Shown: positions 1 to 7,409 of the stretch, in pieces
Position numbering within the stretch: position 1 is the stretch's first letter
Layout: the number at the start of each line of letters is the position of its first letter
Source of the DNA: Deltaproteobacteria bacterium
GTDB lineage: Bacteria; Desulfobacterota; Desulfobacteria; Desulfobacterales; SpSt-501
Length of the DNA stretch: 63,876 nt
Reading direction: 5' to 3'
Assembly: GCA_016219005.1 (NCBI GenBank)
Contig: JACRCN010000037.1
Span: 1 to 63,876 of the forward strand
Notes under the pieces: model-generated
Seen by the model: the letters and a program-made list of their open reading frames with translations, nothing else
Database searches by the model: none
What the model was told of the DNA's origin: nothing
Translations under genes and position numbers: made by a program

Positions 1-304
1 ACGTCGACAAACTGGTCCCGTCTCTGTCTATGTTTTGAATTCATATTCGGAAAAAAACCCCAAAAAAAGGGGACAGGAAATTCTGTTTGCGATTGACAAC
101 TGTCAGCCATATCAGCTGACCAACACCAACAAATTCTGTCGAATTTCGAAAAGTGGTTTTATCACCGGTAGACGAATTGCAAGCCGGGTTGCTATTTCAT
201 ATAAATATCTGTTGCCGTAAGAAAAAAACAGGCAAAAAAGTAGGCTGTCACACACGCAGCTTTCTTGGGGATCGGATTTACGGTGATATTTCCAACGCCC
301 AGGG
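1..304. other. Left-edge non-coding stretch
   Basis: No convincing gene is seen here. Near the edge is a short CCCC/GGGG hairpin with an A-rich loop (about positions 57-73), and a GTCAGC/GCTGAC inverted repeat lies at 102-107 and 115-120. Positions 157-226 belong to a diverged repeat that recurs near 2121. The mixture of small inverted repeats and a dispersed repeat looks like decayed mobile-element flank, which is inference only. Confidence 0.4.
157..226. repeat. Diverged dispersed repeat, copy A
   Basis: This stretch aligns without gaps to 2121-2190. The core at 180-200 is identical to 2144-2164. On the minus strand both copies translate in the same frame as EIATRL followed by a similar stretch ending in IKP, and the differences are conservative (A/V, I/V, L/I). 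That suggests two remnants of a once-coding sequence. The copies flank the GNAT and SRAP genes. The outer limits are approximate. Confidence 0.45.
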
Positions 305-853
305 TCAGGCGCGCTGTAAAGCGTCGCCTGCACCCTCTTGTTGGCCATCCGCTTTGAATCCGTCGTGAAAAGTGACGGTGCCCTGCGGAGTGTGCCCGTC
401 GAAAGGCAGAGCGAAAAAGACCTCCGGCGGCACTCCCTCATGCACAAGTCCCGGCAGGTTTTTGAACCCGAATTTCCTGTAGTAATCCGGGTGTCCCACG
501 AGACAACATCCTTGAGCATTCATATCTTTCAGCCGTGACAGCCCTTCCCGTATCAGGGCTTTGCCGATTCCCTGCCGCTGGTACTCCAGCAACACCGAAA
601 CAGGTCCAAGGCCGTACCAGTTCCGAGTGCCGTCTGAAATGGTCACAGGAGAGAATGCAATATGGCCTACCACACGATCATTGACTTCGGCGACGAGAGA
701 TATCGTGAGGGCCTTGGCGGCGCGTAGCGCCTCGATGATGAATTGCTCCGTGTGATTGCTGATCTCCAAGGTCTTGAACGCTGCAATCGTTACTTTGGTT
801 ATGGTGCCGATATCGGCGTCAGTCTCGCTCCTGATTGTGATTTCCGGTTTCAT
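305..853 (-). CDS. GNAT family N-acetyltransferase
   Basis: A 182-aa single-domain protein of the GNAT fold, resembling the small predicted acetyltransferases of COG3153. It would transfer an acetyl group from acetyl-CoA to an unknown small-molecule or protein amine in the cytoplasm. The acetyl-CoA pyrophosphate-binding motif is seen as QRQGIGKAL at residues about 92-100, followed by the typical HPDYYRKFGF stretch. The start at 853 is chosen because the earlier ATG at 886 adds a lysine-rich non-homologous tail and an AAGGA sequence lies about ten bases upstream of 853. It is monocistronic, divergent from the SRAP gene. The substrate cannot be predicted. Confidence 0.8.
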   Translation of the reverse strand: MKPEITIRSETDADIGTITKVTIAAFKTLEISNHTEQFIIEALRAAKALTISLVAEVNDRVVGHIAFSPVTISDGTRNWYGLGPVSVLLEYQRQGIGKALIREGLSRLKDMNAQGCCLVGHPDYYRKFGFKNLPGLVHEGVPPEVFFALPFDGHTPQGTVTFHDGFKADGQQEGAGDALQRA

Positions 854-1173
854 GCGTCTGGGTTCCTTCTTCTCAATGGCCAACAATGATTAGATGGTTA
901 CATATAAAACCCCACAGCGATAGAATATCACAGCTTTGGCACTTGGTGATTTGGCGGATGATATTTAACAGGTTGATTTTATGTGATTTATAGACGCTAC
1001 CACATTCGCATGGTTCAAGTCAATTCGGATGTGCCTTGCGCCATCCCTTATGTCTGACATTCTTCTCCCTCCGGGATTGAGCCATGAGGATTCAGTGCCT
1101 CCTCTAGTTTCAGTTGACCTGTCTGTTCCATGCATTAATCATAGTTGTCAAACACCAAACCAAGGATTGTGAA
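854..1173. other. Intergenic region between divergent genes
   Basis: These 320 bases separate the leftward GNAT gene from the rightward SRAP gene and presumably hold both promoters. The stretch is AT-richer than the flanking genes. No clear -35/-10 pair, hairpin or small gene with a good ribosome-binding site was found. Confidence 0.4.
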
Positions 1174-1872
1174 ATGTGCGGACGATTTGCACGGTTCAGT
1201 TCAAAACGCGAGCTTGAGCGATTCTTTAATGCTCACCCAGGGGCATTCGAGATTCATCCCAACTTCAACGTGGCTCCCACTCAGGAGATCCCTGTCATCC
1301 TCATGCACGAGGACGCCAGACACATCAAGAAACGCCACTGGGGATTGGTGCCTTTCTGGGCCAAGGACACCTCCATCGGCGCCCGGATGATCAATGCCCG
1401 TGTGGAAACCATAACCTCGAAACCCGCCTTCAGAGCTGCACTCAAACAGCGCCGGTGTCTGATTCCGGCTAACGATTTTTACGAGTGGCAGGGCAAAGCA
1501 GGGAGCAAACAGCCCTTCTATTTCCATTTACCGTCCGGGGATCCGTTCGCCTTCGCGGGTCTGTATGAGATCTGGGATGACAAGGAAGCACCCACGGAAG
1601 CCGGCCCCTACAAATCCTGCACGATCATCACGACCGATGCCAGCGACTCGGTCAAGGATATCCACAACAGAATGCCGCTGATCCTCAAACCCGAGTCCTA
1701 TGACGAATGGCTTGACCCGGAAAGCAAGGAACCTGGCAGAATCGAGGAAATCCTGAAGAAAGGTTCTGTGAAGGAACTCAAGCGCTATCCGGTTTCAAAG
1801 CTGGTCAATCAGGTTGGAAACAACAAAAAGGAATGCATGGAACCGTTGAAGGATGTCGGCAGTGAGGTTTGA
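1174..1872 (+). CDS. yedK: SOS response-associated peptidase (SRAP; YedK/HMCES family)
   Basis: A 232-aa protein of the SRAP family, which forms a thiazolidine DNA-protein crosslink with abasic sites in single-stranded DNA and protects them. The start is fixed at 1174 because the catalytic cysteine must be residue 2 after methionine removal (MCGRF). The other active-site residues known from E. coli YedK are present: N74 in the NARVE motif, E104 in FYEW and H164 in HNRMP. Length is normal for the family. It stands alone with no recombination gene beside it. No LexA box was recognised upstream. Confidence 0.93.
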   Translation: MCGRFARFSSKRELERFFNAHPGAFEIHPNFNVAPTQEIPVILMHEDARHIKKRHWGLVPFWAKDTSIGARMINARVETITSKPAFRAALKQRRCLIPANDFYEWQGKAGSKQPFYFHLPSGDPFAFAGLYEIWDDKEAPTEAGPYKSCTIITTDASDSVKDIHNRMPLILKPESYDEWLDPESKEPGRIEEILKKGSVKELKRYPVSKLVNQVGNNKKECMEPLKDVGSEV

Positions 1873-2323
1873 CCCGGCTTCAAAGAGGCAAAGCATCGCT
1901 CCATAACAGCCATGTCCGTACCCAGGCTCCTCGCAACGCCGTGCATCTGATGCGACTGCTTTCCGAACGAGGTCTCACTTCTTGCGGGGACATGAGGGGA
2001 AAGAAGCCAGAAAAGTTGGAATTAAACGGAGGAAGCACGCCGAAATAGCCGGGATAAATTCATCGCTCAGGTTGATTGGATCTAGCAAACTGACGCTTTG
2101 TGAGAGGCTCAGAGCGAGGGTTTAATCGCCGATATACGTACCACAAGCCGGGTTGCTATTTCATGTGGAGATGACTTGCTGTAGGAATGAATAGAAGTGA
2201 GACGTATGCTAGATAACCTGTTTAGCGCTAACGGAATTGGTAGGGATATACCCCAGAAACACAGTCTATCCGCAGTAGTTTTCTCAGAGGCAATTCTCCC
2301 AATAAAAACCCAGGAACCTTTTC
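1873..2323. other. Intergenic region with repeat copy B
   Basis: No gene with both a credible start and recognisable homology is seen in these 451 bases. Positions 2121-2190 hold the second copy of the diverged repeat found at 157-226. Base composition falls from here toward 4100, marking the left boundary of a lower-GC island. Confidence 0.4.
2121..2190. repeat. Diverged dispersed repeat, copy B
   Basis: Colinear with copy A at 157-226 at a constant offset of 1964 bases, with an exact 21-base core at 2144-2164. In the minus-strand frame shared by both copies this one ends at a stop soon after the IKP motif, so it cannot be a complete gene. Confidence 0.45.
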
Positions 2324-2641
2324 CTATGCGACTTGCTTTTGTGACGAGTATAGCTTTAGCTTCTGCTTAGGTTTGATAAACCTAACCGCACCAATCGTGG
2401 ACAGAATTACCAAAAAGCTTAAAGCGAGGTCCTTTATTTCTATAGAGGCTGTACCTGAGAAGAAGCCCAAAGCTATGAGCGATACCCCCAACGCTAATAG
2501 ACCGATGATGAGAGGTGCCCACAGACAAAACATCTTCATGTCGCTTACCCATTTATTGGGTATTGGGTTGCGGCAGGAGACAAACATAACCACGTAAAGC
2601 CAAGCGGCTAAGCAAATGAAAAGAACTCCCCAAAATAGCAT
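2324..2641 (-). CDS. Small two- to three-segment membrane protein, unknown function
   Basis: A 105-aa protein with an N-terminal hydrophobic helix (about residues 2-22), a basic proline-containing loop with RNPIPNKWV, a second hydrophobic helix (about 40-60), a third moderately hydrophobic segment (about 70-88) and a basic tail. It is clearly paralogous to the protein at 2916-3221, which shares the FWG start, the aromatic loop ending in KW and the same spacing of helices. A GAGG ribosome-binding site lies just before the ATG. It is the last gene of a leftward set of four small genes in the lower-GC island. No known domain was recognised. Confidence 0.6.
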   Translation of the reverse strand: MLFWGVLFICLAAWLYVVMFVSCRNPIPNKWVSDMKMFCLWAPLIIGLLALGVSLIALGFFSGTASIEIKDLALSFLVILSTIGAVRFIKPKQKLKLYSSQKQVA

Positions 2642-2656
2642 TGTATCCTCACTTGA

Positions 2657-2896
2657 CTATGAGTTGCCCTTTGGAAATCCCTTCATTTCACCGTTGATTA
2701 TTTTTTTCCCGTAGTCCCAGCAACGATTTATGGCTTCTTTCTCGGTGAGGTATGTTTCTGTCAGCCTAAAGTCCTCGGAAACGACTATTCCGCGTTCATT
2801 TTTTTTGATCTTTAGGTGAACGATCCACTGATGGTTCTTTGAGTCATGCTCGGGAAGTGCTTCGACTTCGCAACCATGATGGATCATTGCGATCAT
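2657..2896 (-). CDS. Small soluble protein, unknown function
   Basis: A 79-aa predicted cytoplasmic protein, rich in charged residues, with a pattern suggesting a beta-sheet core followed by a C-terminal helix (EKEAINRCWDYGKKII). The family was not recognised. The start is uncertain: ATG codons at 2932, 2896 and 2887 are all in frame. The one at 2932 overlaps the preceding gene by 17 bases and lacks a ribosome-binding site, so 2896, with a weak AGG upstream, is preferred. It sits between two paralogous membrane proteins and may act with them, which is inference from position alone. Confidence 0.5.
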   Translation of the reverse strand: MIAMIHHGCEVEALPEHDSKNHQWIVHLKIKKNERGIVVSEDFRLTETYLTEKEAINRCWDYGKKIINGEMKGFPKGNS

Positions 2897-2915
2897 GGGA
2901 ATCTGCCTATACTGG

Positions 2916-3221
2916 TTAGCGACCAGCAGCATATGCTGTTAGCTTCTTTTTGATGCCCAACAGTTTAATCAATATAGCCGTGCCAGCGGCGGCCGCTAAA
3001 CTCAACAAATACTCCTGCGTTGTGATAGGCGGTGCATCACCCTTAAAAGAAAGAAGAAACAACGGAATTCCAATGGCAATAAACCCTACTATTAGGATTC
3101 CCCAAACATATTGGACCATCAAACTGCTTGCCCATTTGGGTTGGCTGGGATGCCGGGCACCAAGCATGGCCATAATCGCAACTACAACTGACAGGCATAC
3201 AAAAAAAGTCCCCCAGAACAT
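2916..3221 (-). CDS. Small membrane protein, paralogue of the downstream gene
   Basis: A 101-aa protein with three hydrophobic segments (about residues 1-20, 38-57 and 70-86) and a basic C terminus (KKKLTAY). The ATG at 3221 is preceded by GGGAGG eight bases upstream and makes the protein start MFWG, like its paralogue at 2324-2641 (MLFWG). An in-frame TTG at 3236 lies inside that ribosome-binding site and is not used. The duplication of a small membrane protein within a four-gene set is unusual. Function is unknown. Confidence 0.6.
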   Translation of the reverse strand: MFWGTFFVCLSVVVAIMAMLGARHPSQPKWASSLMVQYVWGILIVGFIAIGIPLFLLSFKGDAPPITTQEYLLSLAAAAGTAILIKLLGIKKKLTAYAAGR

Positions 3222-3247
3222 AACCGATCCTCCCAATTCAAGATAAT

Positions 3248-3580
3248 TTAGTTAGTTTTTTTATATTTCACCTGAAGCAGGGCCTTTTTCTTTTTCTTGT
3301 CATAAATCCCATCATACAGAACCAGGTTGGGATGATCGTCGAGTGAATGGTAATCCTTGACTGATACCTTAGCGCTGCCTGCCGCTGAATCGGAAAACAC
3401 CCTGATGTCAAATAGATCTATTTCCTTTTTTGGTTTCATGACAGCCTTGAGCGCCCAAGCCCAGGTTGGATCTTCTTTGAATTCAACCACCAAAGTTGAA
3501 CCCACCGCATCGGGCACGCCCTTGGGGCCTGGCAGTTTATCTGATCCATCCGCATTCTCTTTTTTGAATAGACCGAACAT
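3248..3580 (-). CDS. Conserved hypothetical protein
   Basis: A 110-aa protein beginning with an amphipathic MFGLFKK segment, then a PKGVP motif, a beta-rich middle and a lysine-rich C terminus (DKKKKKALLQVKYKK). Proteins with the same FGLFKK...PKGIP start and a following VKDW/VKDY-SLD-HP pattern are familiar as conserved hypotheticals in several prokaryotes, but no function is known to me. It is the first gene of the leftward set of four, only 26 bases from the next, so co-transcription is likely. The AT-rich region upstream would carry the promoter and separates it from the divergent regulator gene. Confidence 0.6.
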   Translation of the reverse strand: MFGLFKKENADGSDKLPGPKGVPDAVGSTLVVEFKEDPTWAWALKAVMKPKKEIDLFDIRVFSDSAAGSAKVSVKDYHSLDDHPNLVLYDGIYDKKKKKALLQVKYKKTN

Positions 3581-3816
3581 GGAGTTCTCCTTTTAGGGCA
3601 TTTTAATTAATGAATTATACTTCATGCTTTATTCGACCTATTTAAACCATCCGGTAAAGAGCAAGTCAATAAAATTTTGAAAAACTGAAATTAAAATAGT
3701 GAGTGATAACTTATAGTTAGAAAGTTTTAGCTCCAGAGGTATGTATTTGATAGCTTGCAATTTCAATTTAATATGTTAATAAATTAGCGAGTTATAACGA
3801 TTGAATGGAGAAGATG

Positions 3817-4113
3817 ATGGCAGAGTGGACCTTTATTACCAATCACGCTGTCGTACTAAGCTGTGTGGCAAAAAAACCACGAATAACAGCGAGAGAGATG
3901 GCCAATCAAATTGGCATCACGGAACGGGCTATAAGGAAAATCATCAAGGATCTTGAGACCGCAAAATTTTTAGTAAAAAAGCGAGAAGGGCGAAGGCTGC
4001 GCTATAGCATACGACCGAAGCTTATGCTGAGACATCCAACTCAGAAAGACAAAGCAGTAGGTGAATTGCTGAAGGTGTTGGGTTGGAATGACGAGCTGAA
4101 AAAAGTTAAATAG
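3817..4113 (+). CDS. Winged-helix transcriptional regulator, MarR/ArsR-like
   Basis: A 98-aa protein consisting almost entirely of a winged helix-turn-helix: MAEWTFITNH leads into helix 1, ITAREMANQIGITERAIRK forms the helix-turn-helix (about residues 25-43), and LVKKREGRRLRYSI forms the wing (about 52-65). Start choice: three ATGs lie in frame at 3805, 3814 and 3817. GGAG at 3807-3810 suits 3817, and MAEWTF is a start I recognise from this family. It is divergent from the four-gene small-protein set and shares an AT-rich intergenic region with it, so local control of that set is a reasonable guess. No ligand-binding domain is present. Confidence 0.75.
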   Translation: MAEWTFITNHAVVLSCVAKKPRITAREMANQIGITERAIRKIIKDLETAKFLVKKREGRRLRYSIRPKLMLRHPTQKDKAVGELLKVLGWNDELKKVK

Positions 4114-4547
4114 AATAAACGTAGATAGGCTGCTTCTATCCCAAAGAAGCCCTCTCGGTGAGATGTCGGATGATTTCCCAGTTATCCAACATTTCAAATT
4201 AATTGCAAATTAGTTTTGAATATCAAAATCTTACCTCCGTCGGCCTGTTCCTGTAAAACCCAAACTGAGGGGGGCAAGCCATCTTCAGCCCCTTCTTCCA
4301 GGTGATAGCCACAGTCCACCTCACGTTTCAAGAAACCTGATATGGTGCCGGATGCTGTTGAATTTCAGCGTCAGGGGAAGGGGAGTTTCTTGAAGTATTT
4401 CCGAACGAATGTTCGGAGTCACTGCGTTGGCGAATTAGGAAAATGCAGATAAAAGCAAGGTGCCTCGCGTGAAGATGAAGCTCGGGAAAATCTGCGGGCC
4501 GCCAATCCCGTGCACGCTATGGTTCGCTCTCCATCTTCTCCCGCAGC
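4114..4547. other. Intergenic region with a perfect 6-4-6 palindrome
   Basis: No gene is supported in these 434 bases. The notable element is a perfect inverted repeat CCGAAC-GAAT-GTTCGG at 4401-4416. It has no T-tract, so it looks more like an operator or a remnant than a terminator. Composition changes from AT-rich near 4200 to GC-rich near 4500, marking the right boundary of the lower-GC island. Confidence 0.4.
4401..4416. promoter_or_regulatory. Operator-like perfect palindrome
   Basis: CCGAAC and GTTCGG flank a GAAT spacer. Sixteen bases with full dyad symmetry would suit a dimeric DNA-binding protein. No promoter elements or target gene were identified. Confidence 0.3.
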
Positions 4548-4820
4548 CTATGCCGCCCGGGCGGCGCCCTTGGGAGCCGGAGATCCCTGCAGCAGACCTT
4601 GCGTACTCAGGTCCTCGTCGATATCCGGCCAGTGAATGCCGTAGCCAGCTCCTGCGACGCGCCAGTTGGCCCGCTGCTTAGGTGTCGCATGGAGTAGGCG
4701 GGGGAACCAAGCCAGGGGGGCAGTTATGGTTCGTCCGTCGTACAAATCAACGCTGACCGTGTCCTCCGTGACGCGCACGTCCAAGACACGTTCACCCGCC
4801 TTAGGTTCGGAAGTATTCAT
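4548..4820 (-). CDS. DUF2442 domain protein
   Basis: A 90-aa protein of the DUF2442 family, recognised from the VRVTEDTVSVDLYDGRTI core, the LAWFPRLLHAT motif and the IHWPDIDEDLS motif near residues 62-72. It overlaps the upstream DUF4160 gene by 20 bases. The DUF4160-DUF2442 pair is common in bacterial genomes and is often listed as a putative type II toxin-antitoxin-like module, though I know of no firm biochemical role. The C terminus (residues about 78-90) is low-complexity alanine and glycine and is probably unstructured. Confidence 0.85.
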   Translation of the reverse strand: MNTSEPKAGERVLDVRVTEDTVSVDLYDGRTITAPLAWFPRLLHATPKQRANWRVAGAGYGIHWPDIDEDLSTQGLLQGSPAPKGAARAA

Positions 4821-5040
4821 TCCATGCCTCCATGAGCTCCTGTTGGTGCTCCGATATGATCGATTCGATTCTCAGCAGTTCCCTCGGTGGATAGCCGAGA
4901 TTGTAAGCCAGCGCCACTGGATTAATCCAGAACTTGGCAGAGTAAGCATCCCGGTCGACATGCACGTGGGGCGGCTCGTGGAGGTCATGACTGACGAAGT
5001 AAAATCTGTAAGGTCCTGACCTCAGTACAGCGGGAGCCAT
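4801..5040 (-). CDS. DUF4160 domain protein
   Basis: A 79-aa protein of the DUF4160 family with the hallmark sequence YRFYFVSHDLHEPPHVHVDRD (residues about 11-31), whose histidine cluster suggests metal or nucleic-acid contact, followed by AKFWINPVALA and a C-terminal helix. The start at 5040 (MAPAVLRSGPYR) matches the usual family start; the longer reading from 5118 adds a non-homologous cysteine-rich tail. It is the first gene of a two-gene unit with DUF2442. The MITE at 5179-5333 lies just upstream. Confidence 0.85.
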   Translation of the reverse strand: MAPAVLRSGPYRFYFVSHDLHEPPHVHVDRDAYSAKFWINPVALAYNLGYPPRELLRIESIISEHQQELMEAWNEYFRT

Positions 5041-5178
5041 CCATGTTTTCCTTGTCCGCGTGGTTTTGGGCGAACAACAACTTTCTGGATGATATCCTAT
5101 GCCCCGCCAACCTTGCAATAGGCAACAGAAATCAAACGAATCCTGGGTAAGATGACGTGCCTGAGTCGAACATAGAAT

Positions 5179-5333
5179 TGATGGACTCGTAAAAAGTCAT
5201 CATAACCGATGGCTTTGCAAAAAGCCCAAGTTCAAGGCGCGCGAATCCCGTGGAGTGAGGCGTACGTGCAGTACGCCGCAGCGACAGTGGGATGAAGCGC
5301 AACGCCGAAATTGGGTTTTTTACGAAGCCATCA
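5179..5333. mobile_element. 155-bp MITE-like element, copy 1
   Basis: A non-coding element with imperfect terminal inverted repeats: the left end reads TGATGGACTCGTAAAAAG and the right end, reverse-complemented, TGATGGCTTCGTAAAAAA. The four bases GAAT occur on both outer sides, consistent with a target-site duplication; the match can be read as six bases, AGAATT, if the outermost terminal bases are counted. Inside is a perfect hairpin GGCGTAC/GTACGCC at 5259-5277. The same element, also 155 bases and colinear, occurs at 28837-28991. It has no coding capacity and would need a transposase from elsewhere. Confidence 0.75.
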
Positions 5334-5422
5334 GAATTAGGCGTGATGGGATTGAGATTAGAAGCAGGAAAAACGAGCATGCGCCCCCCGGAGGGAGGAG
5401 GGGAGTGCATGCCCGTCGGTGC

Positions 5423-5444
5423 GGGGGAACCCGAAGGTTCCCCC
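5423..5444 (-). terminator. glnA 3' hairpin with UUCG loop
   Basis: A perfect nine-base-pair stem, GGGGGAACC with GGTTCCCCC, lies 16 bases past the glnA stop codon. In the leftward transcript the loop is TTCG closed by C-G, the exceptionally stable cUUCGg tetraloop. No T-tract follows, so it may act as a transcript 3'-end stabiliser or a factor-assisted terminator instead of an intrinsic one. Confidence 0.6.
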
Positions 5445-5460
5445 GGGCGGAAAACGCAGA

Positions 5461-6873
5461 TCAAATGTCGAAGTACAGGAAAAACTCGTGCGGGTGCGGG
5501 CGCAGCCGCACGGGGTCGATCTCGTTGGCGGTCTTGTACTCGGCCCACATGTCCAACACGTCCTGGGTGAAGACGTCCCCCTTCATCAGGAACTCATGGT
5601 CGGCCTTCAGGTAGTTCAGGGCCTCTTCCAGCGAGCCCGGCGCCGAGGGCACCTTGGCCAGTTCCTCGGGCGGCAGGTCGTAGATGTTCTTGTCCAGCGG
5701 GTCGCCCGGGTCGATCTTGTTCTGGATGCCGTCGAGAACCGCCATCAGGATGGCGGAAAACGCCAGGTACCCATTGCAGGACGGGTCCGGGGTCCGGAAC
5801 TCGATGCGCTTGGCCTTGGGCGAAGTGGAGTACATCGGGATGCGGATAGCCGCGCTGCGGTTGCGGCTTGAATACGCCAGGTTCACCGGGGCCTCGTAGC
5901 CGGGCACCAGTCGTTTATAGGAGTTGGTGGTGGGGTTGGTGATGGCGCAGATCGCCTTGCAGTGCTTCAGGATGCCCCCGATCGCGTGCAGCCCCATCTG
6001 GGAGAGACCGGCATACTTGTCGCCGGCAAAAAGGGGCTTGCCGCCCTTCCAGATGCTGCAGTGGGTGTGCATGCCCGAGCCGTTGTCGCCATACAGGGGC
6101 TTGGGCATGAACGTCACCGTGTGGTTGTGGCGGTAGGCGACGTTTTTCAGAACGTATTTGAACCACATCAGCTGGTCCGCCATCTGCACGAGCGAGCGGA
6201 ATTTCATGTCGATCTCGGCCTGACCGGCGGTGGCCACCTCGTGGTGCTGGGCCTCGATCTCGATGCCGAGTTTTTCCAGAACGAGCACCATCTCGGTGCG
6301 CAGGTCCTGAAACTTGTCCATGGGGGGCACCGGGAAATATCCTTCCTTGGGCCGCGGCTTGTAGCCCAGGTTCGGTGCTTCGTCCCGGCCCGTGTTCCAT
6401 GAGCCCTCGACCGAGTCGATCTCATAGAAAGCGCCGTTGCTTCTGGAATCGTAGCGGATGTCGTCGAAGATGAAAAACTCCGCTTCCGGGCCCATGAACG
6501 CCGTGTCGCCGATCCCGGTGCTCTTCAGGTAGGCCTCGGCCTTCTTGGCGATGTTGCGCGGGTCGCGGGAGTAGGGCTCGCGGGTGAGGGGGTCGGCGAT
6601 GTCGCAGATCATGCTCAAGGTCGGCTCGGCGCAGAAAGGGTCCATCTTCGCCGTTGCCGGGTCGGGAATGATCAGCATGTCGCTGGCGTTGATCGGCTGC
6701 CAGCCGCGGATGCTGGACCCGTCGAAGCCGTACCCGTCCTCGAAGTTGCCCTCCTCCAACTGGTTGATGGGCACCGAGAAGTGCTGCCAGACCCCTGGCA
6801 GGTCAATGAACCGCAAGTCGAGCATCTTGGCGCCGTTTTCCTTCGCAAAAGCCAGTACTTCTTTGGGTTTCAT
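5461..6873 (-). CDS. glnA: Glutamine synthetase, type I
   Basis: A 470-aa GSI that makes glutamine from glutamate, ammonia and ATP in the cytoplasm as a dodecamer. Diagnostic motifs are the beta-grasp N terminus ending in DGSSIRGW, the MGPEAEFF metal-binding motif, the [20 protein letters not shown] active-site stretch and the NRSAAIRIP motif. The [11 protein letters not shown] loop near the C terminus carries the tyrosine that GlnE adenylylates, so this is the adenylylation-regulated form and fits the glnE and glnD genes upstream. It is the last gene of the leftward nitrogen set, 164 bases after glnB. No good sigma-54 promoter was seen directly upstream, so read-through from glnD-amtB-glnB or a sigma-70 promoter is likely. 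Confidence 0.97.
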   Translation of the reverse strand: MKPKEVLAFAKENGAKMLDLRFIDLPGVWQHFSVPINQLEEGNFEDGYGFDGSSIRGWQPINASDMLIIPDPATAKMDPFCAEPTLSMICDIADPLTREPYSRDPRNIAKKAEAYLKSTGIGDTAFMGPEAEFFIFDDIRYDSRSNGAFYEIDSVEGSWNTGRDEAPNLGYKPRPKEGYFPVPPMDKFQDLRTEMVLVLEKLGIEIEAQHHEVATAGQAEIDMKFRSLVQMADQLMWFKYVLKNVAYRHNHTVTFMPKPLYGDNGSGMHTHCSIWKGGKPLFAGDKYAGLSQMGLHAIGGILKHCKAICAITNPTTNSYKRLVPGYEAPVNLAYSSRNRSAAIRIPMYSTSPKAKRIEFRTPDPSCNGYLAFSAILMAVLDGIQNKIDPGDPLDKNIYDLPPEELAKVPSAPGSLEEALNYLKADHEFLMKGDVFTQDVLDMWAEYKTANEIDPVRLRPHPHEFFLYFDI

Positions 6874-7037
6874 GTTGATGTCCTCCTTACCGTTAGGGAT
6901 TGGTGAATTATGGGAGCAAAGACCGATTTTCCCAGTTCCAGAGTGAATCCGACCTGAAGGCCCATTCCGTTGCCCATCAGCCAGTCACTTAAATTAAGGT
7001 TTTCTACACCGCCGGGCTGACCGGCAGACCGGCCGCC

Positions 7038-7409
<372 letters not shown>

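Noticed and set aside
112-519. 135-codon minus-strand frame at the left edge
   Set aside because: Overlaps the 3' half of the GNAT gene in another frame; only the last part covers the repeat and shows coding-like conservation, treated as a remnant.
1008-1030. GGTTCAAGTC as a tRNA T-arm
   Set aside because: No acceptor, D-arm or anticodon stem could be fitted around it. No tRNA was found anywhere in the window.
7000-7037. Possible terminator between glnB and glnA (CCGG/CCGG repeats)
   Set aside because: The pairing is imperfect and no T-tract follows; read-through into glnA seems at least as likely.
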